DNA of 64,000 nucleotides from an uncultured Megasphaera sp. (GCA_934193515.1 CAKPVJ010000001.1:177448-241447), one strand, 5' to 3'. Shown: positions 52,840 through 62,835, numbered from the stretch's first letter. The notes: generated from the letters alone by a model not told the origin. A program made the numbers and translations.

Positions 52840-54093
52840 ATGTCAGTCCATTTAAATATTTATCAAACGCTGGCAGCAGCTATTGTTGTCTATTATATTG
52901 GCGTTTTCTTACGCATGAAAATCGCGTTTCTGCGTAAATACTGTATTCCGGCGCCGGTTGTCGGCGGCATCTTATTCGCTATTCTAAACTGCGTCCTGTA
53001 TAAAAACGGCGTATGGACATACGAACAAGATACAATCATGCAAAACATCTGCATGATGCTTTTCTTTACCAGCGTCGGCTATACAGCCAGCCTCAGCCTG
53101 ATTAAACGAGGCGGCGTCATGGTACTGCGCATGGCCATTATCACGACGATTCTGATTGTGTTCCAAAACATCATCGGCGTCGGCTTGTCCAGCGCGTTCC
53201 AGCTGGACCCCTTAATCGGGCTGGCTACGGCTTCCATTCCGATGGTCGGCGGCCACGGCACAGCCGCTGCTTTTGGTCCGGTTTTGGAAGGCATTGGCCT
53301 GGAAAACGGCACGACCGTTGCTGTCGCTGCCGCTACATTTGGTCTGGTTGCCGGCGGCCTCATCGGCGGCCCTATCGGTGAACGATTGGTTCACAAATTC
53401 AATCTGCACAGCAGCGCTGATTCCGAACGACTCGATCCGCAGTCGTACCAGCACGAAATCAACAAGCTGGAACATGCCGCTTCCAACAAACAAGAAGCCG
53501 ATCAGGATGAACATAAAATCGGCCAGACTATCGACAACCGCCGCTTCATGAACGCCATGGCGCATCTGTTTCTCGCTATGGGCGTAGGCACGCTGATTAC
53601 TAATTTCTTTGTCAGCATCAATATTGTATTTCCTGCCTATATCGGCTCTATGCTGGCTGCCGCTATTATCCGTAACATTGCGGATTTCACCAAGGCTTAC
53701 AAGGTATACCAGCGTGAAAGTGAAGTATTGGGCAATTTAGGTCTGACTATCTTCCTGACATGCGCACTCATGGGCCTGAAGCTCTGGCAGCTCAGCGACC
53801 TCGCTATTCCGCTTATTATTCTCTTGCTCAGCCAGGCTGTATTCATGGCTATTTTTGCGTATTTCATCATTTACCGCGTCATGGGCAAAAATTACGAAGC
53901 AGCCGTCATGACATCCGGTGCCTGCGGTTTTGGTCTCGGCGCTACACCAAACGCCATTGCCAACATGACTGCTATGACCGAACTCTTCGGGCCGGCACCT
54001 ACGGCATTTTTCGTTATTCCGCTCATTGGTTCATTAATTATTGACCCGGTCAACGCATCTATCATCACCATATTTATCAATATTTTTCATTAG
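52840..54093 (+). CDS. gltS: Sodium/glutamate symporter GltS
   Basis: 417 aa with about ten membrane segments. Two inverted halves each hold a Gly-rich re-entrant-like stretch (PMVGGHGTAAAFGPVLEGIGL and TSGACGFGLGATPNAIANMTAM), the hallmark of GltS. The loop at about residues 195-240 is charged (DEHKIGQTIDNRRFMN). AAGGGGGAG lies about eleven bases before the ATG at 52840; upstream in-frame ATGs have no site. Monocistronic, ending in the terminator at 54103. Confidence 0.93.
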   Translation: MSVHLNIYQTLAAAIVVYYIGVFLRMKIAFLRKYCIPAPVVGGILFAILNCVLYKNGVWTYEQDTIMQNICMMLFFTSVGYTASLSLIKRGGVMVLRMAIITTILIVFQNIIGVGLSSAFQLDPLIGLATASIPMVGGHGTAAAFGPVLEGIGLENGTTVAVAAATFGLVAGGLIGGPIGERLVHKFNLHSSADSERLDPQSYQHEINKLEHAASNKQEADQDEHKIGQTIDNRRFMNAMAHLFLAMGVGTLITNFFVSINIVFPAYIGSMLAAAIIRNIADFTKAYKVYQRESEVLGNLGLTIFLTCALMGLKLWQLSDLAIPLIILLLSQAVFMAIFAYFIIYRVMGKNYEAAVMTSGACGFGLGATPNAIANMTAMTELFGPAPTAFFVIPLIGSLIIDPVNASIITIFINIFH

Positions 54094-54102
54094 ACCAAAC
54101 AA

Positions 54103-54142
54103 CAAAGGGGGGCTGCCGCACAAAGCGGCAAGCCCCTTTTTG
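54103..54142 (+). terminator. Terminator of gltS
   Basis: GGGGCTGCCGC pairs with GCGGCAAGCCCC (one bulged A), followed by TTTTTGG. It shares about 20 bases with the aspS terminator at 31686-31724. The rest of the gap to uvrC (54143-54265) holds nothing I can support beyond short repeats of GTTTGACG. Confidence 0.9.
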
Positions 54143-54265
54143 GTGGTTCGTTTGACGTTTAGTGTTTGACGCCTCACAGTGGTAAGAAAAGACACTATCT
54201 GCAACACACGAATAAAAAATGAAATAGTTGCGACAATCGCTAAACCGTTCACAATACTCAAACAG

Positions 54266-54313
54266 AAAAGGGAGAATGCATAACAGCCGAAATTTTCATG
54301 CGTTCTCCCTTTC
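54266..54313 (-). terminator. Terminator of uvrB-uvrA-uvrC
   Basis: Minus-strand AAAGGGAGAACGCAT pairs with ATGCATTCTCCCTTT (one mismatch), followed by TC. It begins about six bases after the uvrC stop. Confidence 0.85.
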
Positions 54314-54318
54314 TTACA

Positions 54319-56148
54319 CTATGATTTTGTTATTTTTCGTTTTTCATCCGTTCCCAACCGGAAAAAATAATACACATTTTCTGCTGTTTCTTTCGTCATC
54401 GTCGGCACAGCTGCCAGTTCTTCTACCGTGGCCTGTTTCATGTCATCCAGCGTTTTAAATGCAGTCCACAAAGCCTTGCGCCGTTTGGGGCCAATGCCTT
54501 CGATATGGTCTAAAATAGATACTAGGCTTCGTTTGCCGCGCAGCTTGCGGTGGTACGTAATGGCAAAGCGATGGGCTTCGTCGCGGATGGCCTGCAAAAG
54601 CTGCAGTTCCGGCGTATGATGGCTCAAAATAATAGAATCACTTCGCCCTTCTACAAATACTTCTTCAATTCGCTTCGCCAAACTGATGACAGGCGCTTCA
54701 CAGCCTGCATCCCGAATAATAGGCAAGGCCGCGTGCAGCTGTCCTTTGCCGCCGTCAATGACGATAAGGTCCGGTTCCGGCCAGTCCCGTTCGCCATAAC
54801 GGCGTCCCATAATTTCTGCCATGGATTTAAAATCATCCGGTTTGCCCTGCACGGTCTTCAATTTGAAGCGCCGGTATTCTTTTTTTGCCGGCCGCCCATG
54901 TTCAAAAACCACCATCGAGGCGACAGTTTCAATCCCCTGGGTATGCGAAATATCAAAACATTCCATCCGTTCCGGCAGTCTTGGCAAATCCAAGACGCGT
55001 GCCAGGGCTTCTACGGCACCGCTCGTCTTATCCGTGTCATGCTGCCACTGCAGACGGCGCTGTTCCAACAGGACACGGGCATTATCCTCAGCCATACTGA
55101 GCAGCTTTTTTTTGATGCCCCGCTGCGGGATGCTGATATCTACCCGCTGCCTTTTGAGCAGACTCAGCCGATGCGCATGTTCTTCCAAGTCGTCTACGGA
55201 AGCTACGACGATTTCCTTGGGTATAAACATATTTTCTGTATAATACTGATCCAGCACAGCTGCCGTCAAGGCGCCGCTCGTTTCATCTATACTGTTTTCC
55301 AGCGTAAATGTTTCCCGCCCCAATAATCGGCCCTGCCGTATCGTATAAATCTGAACGCAGGTCTGGCCGGCATCGGCGGCAAATCCCAGAACATCCATGT
55401 CGCCGCCGCCAATCGTCTGAATATTCTGCTGTTCCTGTATGACCTTGACAGCCTCTATTTGGTCGCGGTACATCGCTGCTTTTTCAAATTCCAGCTGCGC
55501 CGCCGCCTTCTCCATCTGGTTCTGCAGCTGACGAATCATTTCGGTATTGCGGCCTTCCAATATCTCTACCGCCTGCTGCACTAGTTCGTGATACGCTCCC
55601 TTGGTAATATAATGGACGCACGGCGCATCACAGTGATGCAGATGATACTGCAGGCAAGGCCGGTCCGCCTGCATAGTCCGACAGGAACGAATGCGAAAGG
55701 CCCGCTGCATCAATTTGAGCACGCGGTGCACAGCCAATCCATTGGCAAAAGGCCCAAAATACCGGGCACCGTCATGACTGACGCGGCGCGTCATAAAAAT
55801 ACGGGGATAGTCTTCCTGCAGCGTGACCTTAATATACGGATAGGTCTTATCATCGCGAAGCATAATATTGTAGCGGGGATGATGCTTTTTAATCAGCGTA
55901 TTTTCTAAGATGAGCGCTTCCATTTCGTTGGCTACGACAATCGTTTCCACATCGGCCGCATGGCTCATCATAGCGGCTACCTTCGGAGCCCGCCGGGCAT
56001 CGTGCCGGATATAACTCCGTACCCGGTTGCGCAGATTGACCGCTTTGCCGACATAAATAATCTGTCCCTGCGCGTTTTTCCAGAGGTACACCCCCGGCTG
56101 AGTCGTCAAATTACGGACTTTTTCCAAGACCGTTTCACATAAAGCCAT
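54319..56148 (-). CDS. uvrC: UvrABC excinuclease subunit UvrC
   Basis: 609 aa. GIY-YIG domain at the N-terminus (PGVYLWKNAQGQIIYVGKAVNLRNRVRSY), UVR motif (QLEFEKAAMYRDQI), the RNase H-like endonuclease region (LIVIDGGKGQLHAA) and a C-terminal helix-hairpin-helix (HIEGIGPKRRKALW). It cuts both sides of the lesion. The ATG at 56148 has AGG about seven bases upstream; a TTG at 56154 is less likely. It overlaps nothing but follows the uvrA stop by two bases. Confidence 0.98.
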   Translation of the reverse strand: MALCETVLEKVRNLTTQPGVYLWKNAQGQIIYVGKAVNLRNRVRSYIRHDARRAPKVAAMMSHAADVETIVVANEMEALILENTLIKKHHPRYNIMLRDDKTYPYIKVTLQEDYPRIFMTRRVSHDGARYFGPFANGLAVHRVLKLMQRAFRIRSCRTMQADRPCLQYHLHHCDAPCVHYITKGAYHELVQQAVEILEGRNTEMIRQLQNQMEKAAAQLEFEKAAMYRDQIEAVKVIQEQQNIQTIGGGDMDVLGFAADAGQTCVQIYTIRQGRLLGRETFTLENSIDETSGALTAAVLDQYYTENMFIPKEIVVASVDDLEEHAHRLSLLKRQRVDISIPQRGIKKKLLSMAEDNARVLLEQRRLQWQHDTDKTSGAVEALARVLDLPRLPERMECFDISHTQGIETVASMVVFEHGRPAKKEYRRFKLKTVQGKPDDFKSMAEIMGRRYGERDWPEPDLIVIDGGKGQLHAALPIIRDAGCEAPVISLAKRIEEVFVEGRSDSIILSHHTPELQLLQAIRDEAHRFAITYHRKLRGKRSLVSILDHIEGIGPKRRKALWTAFKTLDDMKQATVEELAAVPTMTKETAENVYYFFRLGTDEKRKITKS

Positions 56149-56150
56149 CG

Positions 56151-59003
56151 TCAATCCTGCCCCTTTGCCATGAGTGCTTTCGTTCGTTCCAAAACAGGCT
56201 TCAAAAACTTACCTGTATAGGACTGCGGTACATCACAGACCGCTTCCGGCGTGCCTGTCGCGACGACTGTGCCGCCGCCGTCACCGCCTTCCGGTCCCAA
56301 ATCAATCAGATAATCGGCTGCTTTGATGACATCGAGATTATGTTCAATCACGACGACCGTATCGCCGCCGTCAACGAGCATCTGCAGTACATCCATCAGC
56401 TTGTGAATATCTGCTGTATGCAGGCCTGTCGTCGGTTCATCCAAAATATACAGCGTCCGTCCCGTACTGCGCTTGGACAATTCCGTTGCCAGTTTGACGC
56501 GCTGAGCTTCGCCGCCGGATAACGTCGTGGCCGGCTGGCCAATGCGGATATAGCCCAAGCCAACTTCCTGCAAGGTCTTTAACTTGTTGAGTATCCTCGG
56601 AATGTTGGCAAAAAATGTACACGCGTCATCGACGGTCATATTCAAGACATCGGCAATGGTTTTACCTTTGTACTTCACTTCCAGCGTTTCCCGATTATAG
56701 CGGGCGCCATGGCACACTTCACAAGGTACGTACACATCCGGCAAAAAGTTCATTTCAATGCGGATAATGCCGTCGCCGCGGCAGGCTTCACAGCGGCCGC
56801 CTTTTACGTTGAAGCTGAAACGGCCCGCTTTATATCCGCGCACTTTGGCTTCGGCGGTCTGGCTGTACAGCTGTCGGATAAAATCAAACACCCCCGTGTA
56901 GGTTGCCGGATTGGAGCGAGGCGTCCTGCCTATTGGCGATTGGTCGATATTGATGATTTTGTCTATATGCTCTGTTCCTTTTATCTTTTTGAATTTTCCC
57001 GGCCGGTGCGGCGTGCCGTATACGGCTTCTGCCAGCCCCTTGTAAAGGATTTCATTGACCAAGGTAGATTTGCCTGACCCAGACACACCGGTCACTACGG
57101 TCAAGGTCCCCAAAGGAAAGGCAACGTGAATATTCTTTAAATTGTGTTCTGAAGCACCGATTACTTCAATAAAAGAGCCGTTGCCTTTGCGGCGTACTGC
57201 CGGAATAGGAATATATTTGGTTCCCTTCAAATACTGTCCCGTCAGCGATTCCGGGCAGGCCATAATATCAGCGGCAGTTCCTTGTGCCACGACCTGGCCG
57301 CCGTGCTCACCGGCTGCCGGCCCGATATCCAAAATAAAATCAGCCGCACGCATCGTGTCTTCATCATGTTCGACAACAATCAGCGTATTGCCCAAATCCC
57401 GCAGCCGCTTCAATGCCTGCAGCAGTTTGTCATTGTCGCGCTGATGCAGGCCAATCGATGGTTCATCTAAAATATACAAGACACCGACCAAGCCGGAGCC
57501 AATCTGCGTTGCCAGGCGGATTCGCTGGGCTTCGCCACCCGAAAGCGTGCCTGCCGTCCGCGACAACGTCAAATATTCCAAGCCCACAGTCTGCAAAAAG
57601 TTCAGGCGCGCTTTGATTTCTTTAAAAATTTGTTTGCCAATCAAAGCCTGTTTTTTCGTTAACTGTAACTGTTCAAAAAAAGGAATCAAGTCCCGAACTG
57701 TCATATCCGTCAGTTCCGCAATATTCAGCCCGCCGATTTTGATAGCCAGCGCTTCGTGGCGAAGCCGCGTGCCGTGGCAGGTCGTGCAGGGCTTGACGGT
57801 CATAAATTGTTCAAACTGATCTCGCATCATGTCGGAAGACGCTTCTTTATACCGACGCCGCACCATGGGGATAACCCCTTCAAAGGTCGTCGCGTACTGC
57901 TTGGTTTCGCCGCGCAGATTTTCATATTCAAACACACACGTGTCTTCGGCGCCCCACATGACTTTTTGCTGCACGTCATGGGGCAAATCGGCATAGCAGT
58001 TTTCCAGAGAAAAGCCATGAAGATGCAGCAAGCCGCCAAGCTGCCGCATAAACCAAGAGTCGGGATTGCTGCTGAGGGCTGCCACCGCACCGTCTATAAA
58101 CGCCTTATGGTCATCCGGCAGCACTAACTTGGGATCGACTTCCATCGTGCTGCCTATGCCGGAGCAGTCCGGGCAGGCCCCAAAGGGACTGTTAAAGGAA
58201 AACAAATGCGGTTCGATTTCCGGCAGGCTGACATGGCAGTCCGGGCAGGCAAAATGCTGGCTGAAAGTCAATACTTGCTTCGTACTCATCTGAAAAATGT
58301 GAACAATGCCGTCTGCCAGCTTGGCAGCCGTTTCCAGTGAATCTGTCAGGCGCGTCAGGATGCTTTCTTTAATCACTAAGCGGTCAATAATCACGTCAAT
58401 CGTATGCTTTTTATTTTTATCCAGCGGAATATCGTCGGATAATAAATAGATATCTCCATCAACGCGGACGCGGACATAGCCGTCTTTGACCAGACGGGAC
58501 AGCAGTTTTTGGTGCGTTCCTTTGCGTCCATCGACGACAGGAGCCATAATCATGACCTTTTCGCCGTTTCCCAAGGCCATGACGGCATCTGCCATTTGTT
58601 CAATCGTCTGCTGACGAATCGGTTTGCCGCATTTAGGGCAGTACGCTTCACCGACTCTGGCATAGAGCAGCCGCAGATAATCGTATATTTCCGTAACCGT
58701 GCCGACAGTCGAGCGGGGATTCCGGCTCGTCGTCTTTTGGTCGATGGAAATAGCCGGCGACAGCCCTTCAATATAATCGACATCGGGCTTATCCATCTGT
58801 CCCAAAAACTGCCGTGCATAGGCAGACAACGATTCCACATAGCGGCGCTGCCCTTCCGCATAAATCGAATCAAAGGCCAGCGACGATTTCCCGGAACCGG
58901 ACAGTCCCGTAAACACGACCAGCTTGTCCCGCGGTATCTTCACATCTATATTTTTTAAATTATGCTGTCTTGCTCCTTTAATGACAATATATGTATCCTG
59001 CAT
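56151..59003 (-). CDS. uvrA: UvrABC excinuclease subunit UvrA
   Basis: 950 aa. Two ABC ATPase modules: GLSGSGKSSLAFD (about residues 32-44) and GVSGSGKSTLVNEIL (about 640-654), each with an LSGGEAQR signature, and two zinc fingers (CPKCGKPI...; CEACRGDG...CEVCHG). It scans DNA with UvrB. Order uvrB-uvrA-uvrC in one transcript. Confidence 0.98.
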   Translation of the reverse strand: MQDTYIVIKGARQHNLKNIDVKIPRDKLVVFTGLSGSGKSSLAFDSIYAEGQRRYVESLSAYARQFLGQMDKPDVDYIEGLSPAISIDQKTTSRNPRSTVGTVTEIYDYLRLLYARVGEAYCPKCGKPIRQQTIEQMADAVMALGNGEKVMIMAPVVDGRKGTHQKLLSRLVKDGYVRVRVDGDIYLLSDDIPLDKNKKHTIDVIIDRLVIKESILTRLTDSLETAAKLADGIVHIFQMSTKQVLTFSQHFACPDCHVSLPEIEPHLFSFNSPFGACPDCSGIGSTMEVDPKLVLPDDHKAFIDGAVAALSSNPDSWFMRQLGGLLHLHGFSLENCYADLPHDVQQKVMWGAEDTCVFEYENLRGETKQYATTFEGVIPMVRRRYKEASSDMMRDQFEQFMTVKPCTTCHGTRLRHEALAIKIGGLNIAELTDMTVRDLIPFFEQLQLTKKQALIGKQIFKEIKARLNFLQTVGLEYLTLSRTAGTLSGGEAQRIRLATQIGSGLVGVLYILDEPSIGLHQRDNDKLLQALKRLRDLGNTLIVVEHDEDTMRAADFILDIGPAAGEHGGQVVAQGTAADIMACPESLTGQYLKGTKYIPIPAVRRKGNGSFIEVIGASEHNLKNIHVAFPLGTLTVVTGVSGSGKSTLVNEILYKGLAEAVYGTPHRPGKFKKIKGTEHIDKIINIDQSPIGRTPRSNPATYTGVFDFIRQLYSQTAEAKVRGYKAGRFSFNVKGGRCEACRGDGIIRIEMNFLPDVYVPCEVCHGARYNRETLEVKYKGKTIADVLNMTVDDACTFFANIPRILNKLKTLQEVGLGYIRIGQPATTLSGGEAQRVKLATELSKRSTGRTLYILDEPTTGLHTADIHKLMDVLQMLVDGGDTVVVIEHNLDVIKAADYLIDLGPEGGDGGGTVVATGTPEAVCDVPQSYTGKFLKPVLERTKALMAKGQD

Positions 59004-59050
59004 ACCCTATCTGACTGCTCCTTCTTTTTCAATCTTGTCATGCCCTGTTT

Positions 59051-61177
59051 TTACTTGCTTTTCTTCCGTTTCGCATCGGGCCGTTTTATTTTCCGCACAT
59101 AACGGGCTGACGGCATATCGTTGCCCTGCAGCTCTTTCGGCAGCGTATCATCATACTTCATTGTACTTAGCTGCTGCCGCAGTTGTCCCAGCTTATCACG
59201 CAGAGCTGCCGCTTTTTCAAATTCTAAATTTTTAGCAGCTTCCTTCATTTGCTGCGTCAGCGTATGAATTACTTTATGCAGCGCTTCTTTTGTCATCTTT
59301 CCTTCGCTGCCGCCGTTATATACTTTACTGTCTTCCGCCACTTTAGTCAATTCTATCAAATTGACTACGTCTTTTTTGACGGACTTAGGAATAATATGAT
59401 GTTTCTTGTTGTATGCGTCCTGTACTTTACGGCGCCGCTGTGTTTCATCCATAGCCCGTGCCATAGAATCGGTAATTTTATCGGCATACATGATAACGGT
59501 CCCATCAACGTTGCGGGCTGCGCGGCCCATTGTTTGAATGAGGGACGTATCCGAACGCAGAAACCCTTCTTTATCGGCATCCAAAATAGCCACCAGCGAC
59601 ACTTCCGGCATATCCAGCCCTTCACGAAGCAGGTTGATGCCGACCAGTACATCAAACACGCCGGCCCGCAAATCGCGAATAATCTCAGCCCGTTCAATCG
59701 TAGCAATATCCGAATGCAGATAGCGGACGAGGACGCCCATTTCTTTCAAGTAATCCGTCAAATCTTCTGCCATCTTTTTGGTCAGCGTCGTTACGAGAAC
59801 CCGTTCCTTTTTTGCGACGCGCCTGCGGATTTCGCTCAGCAAGTCATCCATCTGTCCTGCCGTCGGCCGTACTTCTACCTTAGGATCTAAAAGCCCTGTC
59901 GGCCGGATAATCTGTTGGGCCAGATTGGTCTGAACCTCCATTTCATACGGTCCCGGCGTCGCGCTGACATAGATAATCTGATTGATTCGTTCGACAAATT
60001 CTTCAAACTTCAGCGGCCGATTGTCCAGTGCTGAAGGCAGGCGGAATCCGTATTCAATCAAGTTTTCCTTGCGTGAACGGTCGCCGGCATACATCGCCCG
60101 CAGCTGCGGCAGCGTCACGTGGGATTCATCAATCATAATCAAAAAGTCATCGGGAAAATAATCCAACAGCGTATAGGGAGCTTCTCCGGCTTTACGGCCT
60201 GCCAAATGGCGCGAATAATTTTCTATGCCGGAACAGTAGCCCATTTCTTCCATCATTTCCATATCATAACGCGTCCGCTGTTCCAACCGCTGTGCTTCCA
60301 GCAAATGACCGCCGTCCTTCAGTTCTTTCAGCCGCGCGTCCAGTTCTGTTCGAATCGTGCCGAGAGCCCGTTCCATTTTATCTTTCGTCGTTACATAATG
60401 GCTTGCCGGATAAATAGCGACATGGCTGCGTTCTGCCAGCACTTCGCCGGTCAACGCGTCGATTTCCGTCAGGCGGTCAATTTCATCGCCAAACATTTCG
60501 ATGCGGATGACGGCATTATCATAGGCGGCCGGCATGACTTCTATCGTATCGCCGTGCACCCGGAAGGTGCCGCGTTCCAAGTTCATATCGTTGCGCGTGT
60601 ATTGAATATCGACGAGTTTATGCAGAATTTCTTCCTGTGTTTTTTCCTGTCCCAGCCGCAGGGATACGACCAGTTCGCTGTAGTCTTCCGGGTCGCCTAA
60701 CCCATAAATGCAGGATACCGACGCGACAATAATGACATCGCGCCGTTCAAACAGGCTCATCGTCGCCGAGTGGCGCAGTTTGTCGATTTCATCATTAATC
60801 GACGCATCTTTTTCAATATACGTATCCGTCGAGGCAATATACGCTTCTGGCTGGTAATAGTCATAGTAGCTGACAAAATACGCTACTTCATTATCGGGAA
60901 AAAACGCTTTAAATTCGCTGCAAAGCTGAGCCGCTAGCGTCTTGTTGTGCGCAATGACAAGGGTCGGTTTCTGCACCGCTTCAATGACTTTGGCCATCGT
61001 AAACGTTTTCCCGGTCCCCGTCGCTCCCAACAGTACCTGCGCCCACTGCCCGGACTTCACGCCGTCTGCCAGCGACTGAATGGCTTCCGGCTGATCGCCC
61101 ATCGGTTCATACGGCGCGACGACGCGGAACGGATGGGATGTATCGTAATCTTTACTTAAATGAGACTGTATATCCAT
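59051..61177 (-). CDS. uvrB: UvrABC excinuclease subunit UvrB
   Basis: 708 aa. Walker A GATGTGKTFTMAKV (about residue 54), helicase motifs (YFVSYYDYYQPEAYI beta-hairpin region; DESHVTLPQ), and the C-terminal UVR motif (NLEFEKAAALRDKLGQL), which recruits UvrC. I take the ATG at 61177 (GAGGT six bases upstream) rather than 61183. The promoter at 61229-61257 overlaps an SOS-like box. Confidence 0.98.
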   Translation of the reverse strand: MDIQSHLSKDYDTSHPFRVVAPYEPMGDQPEAIQSLADGVKSGQWAQVLLGATGTGKTFTMAKVIEAVQKPTLVIAHNKTLAAQLCSEFKAFFPDNEVAYFVSYYDYYQPEAYIASTDTYIEKDASINDEIDKLRHSATMSLFERRDVIIVASVSCIYGLGDPEDYSELVVSLRLGQEKTQEEILHKLVDIQYTRNDMNLERGTFRVHGDTIEVMPAAYDNAVIRIEMFGDEIDRLTEIDALTGEVLAERSHVAIYPASHYVTTKDKMERALGTIRTELDARLKELKDGGHLLEAQRLEQRTRYDMEMMEEMGYCSGIENYSRHLAGRKAGEAPYTLLDYFPDDFLIMIDESHVTLPQLRAMYAGDRSRKENLIEYGFRLPSALDNRPLKFEEFVERINQIIYVSATPGPYEMEVQTNLAQQIIRPTGLLDPKVEVRPTAGQMDDLLSEIRRRVAKKERVLVTTLTKKMAEDLTDYLKEMGVLVRYLHSDIATIERAEIIRDLRAGVFDVLVGINLLREGLDMPEVSLVAILDADKEGFLRSDTSLIQTMGRAARNVDGTVIMYADKITDSMARAMDETQRRRKVQDAYNKKHHIIPKSVKKDVVNLIELTKVAEDSKVYNGGSEGKMTKEALHKVIHTLTQQMKEAAKNLEFEKAAALRDKLGQLRQQLSTMKYDDTLPKELQGNDMPSARYVRKIKRPDAKRKKSK

Positions 61178-61228
61178 GTTCATACCTCGTTTTCAGCAAA
61201 GTAAAAAATAATAGTTATTGATTATATT

Positions 61229-61257
61229 AGTATACCATGATGACAAACATATGTACA
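61229..61257 (-). promoter_or_regulatory. uvrB promoter with LexA/DinR-like box
   Basis: Minus-strand -10 TATACT (61229-61234). About 17 bases upstream lies TGTACATATGTTTG (61244-61257), which resembles the Firmicute SOS box CGAACATATGTTCG with a matched ACATATGT core but changed outer bases, and overlaps the -35. It fits DNA-damage control of uvrBAC. Confidence 0.5.
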
Positions 61258-61412
61258 GAGGCATGATTCTCCAAGAATCCATTCTCTCAAAACCGACATC
61301 ACTCTTTCACGTTTTCTTTTTCTTGCGCAAAAGAAGTTCCGCTTCGCTTGCTTTTTACAGCGTAAGCCAGTATGATACAGATAGGTTTTACCCTATATCC
61401 GAGGTGATACAA

Positions 61413-62060
61413 ATGACTGAAGAAGAAAAAATATTTGCCGGCCATATGTTCAATAACCGTGCGCCGGAATTAGTAGCGTGCAAACGCAAAGCCCACCGTG
61501 CCTGTTTCCGTTTCAATCAGCTCGACGAAAGCGATCCGGCGCGGCAGCCTATCATTAAAGAATTTATCGGTTCCATCGGCAGCGTATACTATTTTCAAGG
61601 TCCGCTGCAGTTTAATTACGGCTGCCACACGCATATCGGCAATAATTTTTTTGCCAACTTTAACCTGACCGTCATGGATGACGGCCCCATTTACATCGGT
61701 GACAATGTTTGTTTTGGCCCCAATGTATCTTTAATGGCTACCAATCATCCCCTGCTGGCGCAGGAACGACTGGGACTGAATCAGCAAGGCAAGATGACCA
61801 TGGCCGAGTACGCCCAAGGAATCCATATTGGCGATAATGTCTGGCTTGCCAGCAATGTCATCATTTTAGACGGCGTTCATATCGGCAGTCAAGCTGTCAT
61901 TGGCGCAGGCAGTGTCGTTACCAAAGATATTCCAGACAATGTTCTTGCCTATGGCAACCCCTGCCGGCCTGTCCGCCCTATTACCCAAGCCGATAGTAAA
62001 GCCAATCTCATTCTTTCGGAAGACCTAGCGCATTTCAAATACAATCTAAAATCCTACTGA
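61413..62060 (+). CDS. Left-handed beta-helix acetyltransferase (maltose O-acetyltransferase-like)
   Basis: 215 aa. The N-terminal maltose/galactoside acetyltransferase region (HMFNNRAPELVACKRKAHRACFRFN) is followed by hexapeptide repeats (IYIGDNVCFGPNVSLMATNHPL, IHIGDNVWLASNVIILDGVHIGSQAVIGAGSVVTKDIP). The His in TNHPL is the likely catalytic residue. Acceptor sugar unknown. GAGGTG precedes the ATG at 61413. It precedes the phosphodiesterase gene by 21 bases. Confidence 0.92.
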   Translation: MTEEEKIFAGHMFNNRAPELVACKRKAHRACFRFNQLDESDPARQPIIKEFIGSIGSVYYFQGPLQFNYGCHTHIGNNFFANFNLTVMDDGPIYIGDNVCFGPNVSLMATNHPLLAQERLGLNQQGKMTMAEYAQGIHIGDNVWLASNVIILDGVHIGSQAVIGAGSVVTKDIPDNVLAYGNPCRPVRPITQADSKANLILSEDLAHFKYNLKSY

Positions 62061-62081
62061 ACATAGCAAAGGAGATATAGC

Positions 62082-62633
62082 ATGAAATATGTCATCGCAT
62101 CTGATATTCACGGCTCAGCCTATTACTGCCGACAGCTTTTACAACAGTTTGAAAAAGAAAACGCCTGTCGGCTCATCCTGCTGGGCGATATTCTCTACCA
62201 CGGCCCCCGCAATGACCTGCCCAAAGAGTATAGCCCCAAGGACGTATTGGCACAGCTCAACGTGTACAAACAGCGAATCGCCTGCGTCCGCGGCAACTGT
62301 GACAGCGAAGTAGACCAAATGGTCCTAGACTTCCCCATCATGGCAGCATATGCCTTATTCCCTGTCGGCAGCCATCTGCTCCTCGCCACACACGGCCATG
62401 TGTATAATACATCCCAGCTGCCGCCGCTGCAGCCAGGGGACATCCTGCTGCACGGCCATACGCATGTCCCGGCATGGCAGCCTTTCGGCACACAGCAGTA
62501 TTACCTTAATCCCGGTTCTATCTCACTGCCCAAAGACGATTCACCCCATAGTTATATGACATGGGAAGATACGACTTTCCAATGGAAAAGCCTGGACGGC
62601 ACCGTATACCATACGTTACAACTCAACGACTAA
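62082..62633 (+). CDS. yfcE: YfcE-type phosphodiesterase
   Basis: 183 aa calcineurin-like phosphoesterase. Metal ligands: ASDIHG (DxH), LLGDILYHG (GD), RGNCDSEVD (GNCD), THGHVY and HGHTHVP (GHTH). Enzymes of this group hydrolyse phosphodiesters; the natural substrate is unsettled. AAGGAG precedes the ATG. Likely co-transcribed with the acetyltransferase. Confidence 0.92.
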   Translation: MKYVIASDIHGSAYYCRQLLQQFEKENACRLILLGDILYHGPRNDLPKEYSPKDVLAQLNVYKQRIACVRGNCDSEVDQMVLDFPIMAAYALFPVGSHLLLATHGHVYNTSQLPPLQPGDILLHGHTHVPAWQPFGTQQYYLNPGSISLPKDDSPHSYMTWEDTTFQWKSLDGTVYHTLQLND

Positions 62634-62643
62634 TCCGCACAGC

Positions 62644-62702
62644 CAAAAGAGCTGCCGCAGTGACGTGAAACGACATGTTTCCGTTCTGCAGCAGCTCTTT
62701 TC
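62644..62702 (+). terminator. Terminator of the acetyltransferase-yfcE pair
   Basis: AAAAGAGCTGC pairs with GCAGCTCTTTT, loop of about 36 bases with internal pairing (ACGTGAAACG). Starts ten bases after the yfcE stop. Confidence 0.8.
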
Positions 62703-62799
62703 TGCTATCCTTTATATATGTATTCATTATGTTCTCTCCTAACACAGGCTATCCTTCACAATATAAAAAAATGGAATTATACAATAACCTCATGTTATA

Positions 62800-62835
62800 C
62801 CCCCCCCCCCTAAAGTTAAATCATTCTAACTTTAG
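62800..62835. repeat. C11 homopolymer fused to a 9-bp inverted repeat
   Basis: Eleven C (62800-62810), the last of which starts CTAAAGTTA (62810-62818), eight bases, TAACTTTAG (62827-62835). Read on the minus strand this is a hairpin followed by a G11 tract, just after the EAL gene stop. It is not a classical terminator (no T run). A tract of this length is prone to slippage. Confidence 0.6.

Noticed and set aside
54034..54261. Minus-strand frame of 75 codons between gltS and uvrC
   Set aside because: It runs through the gltS terminator and the end of gltS; no ribosome-binding site.
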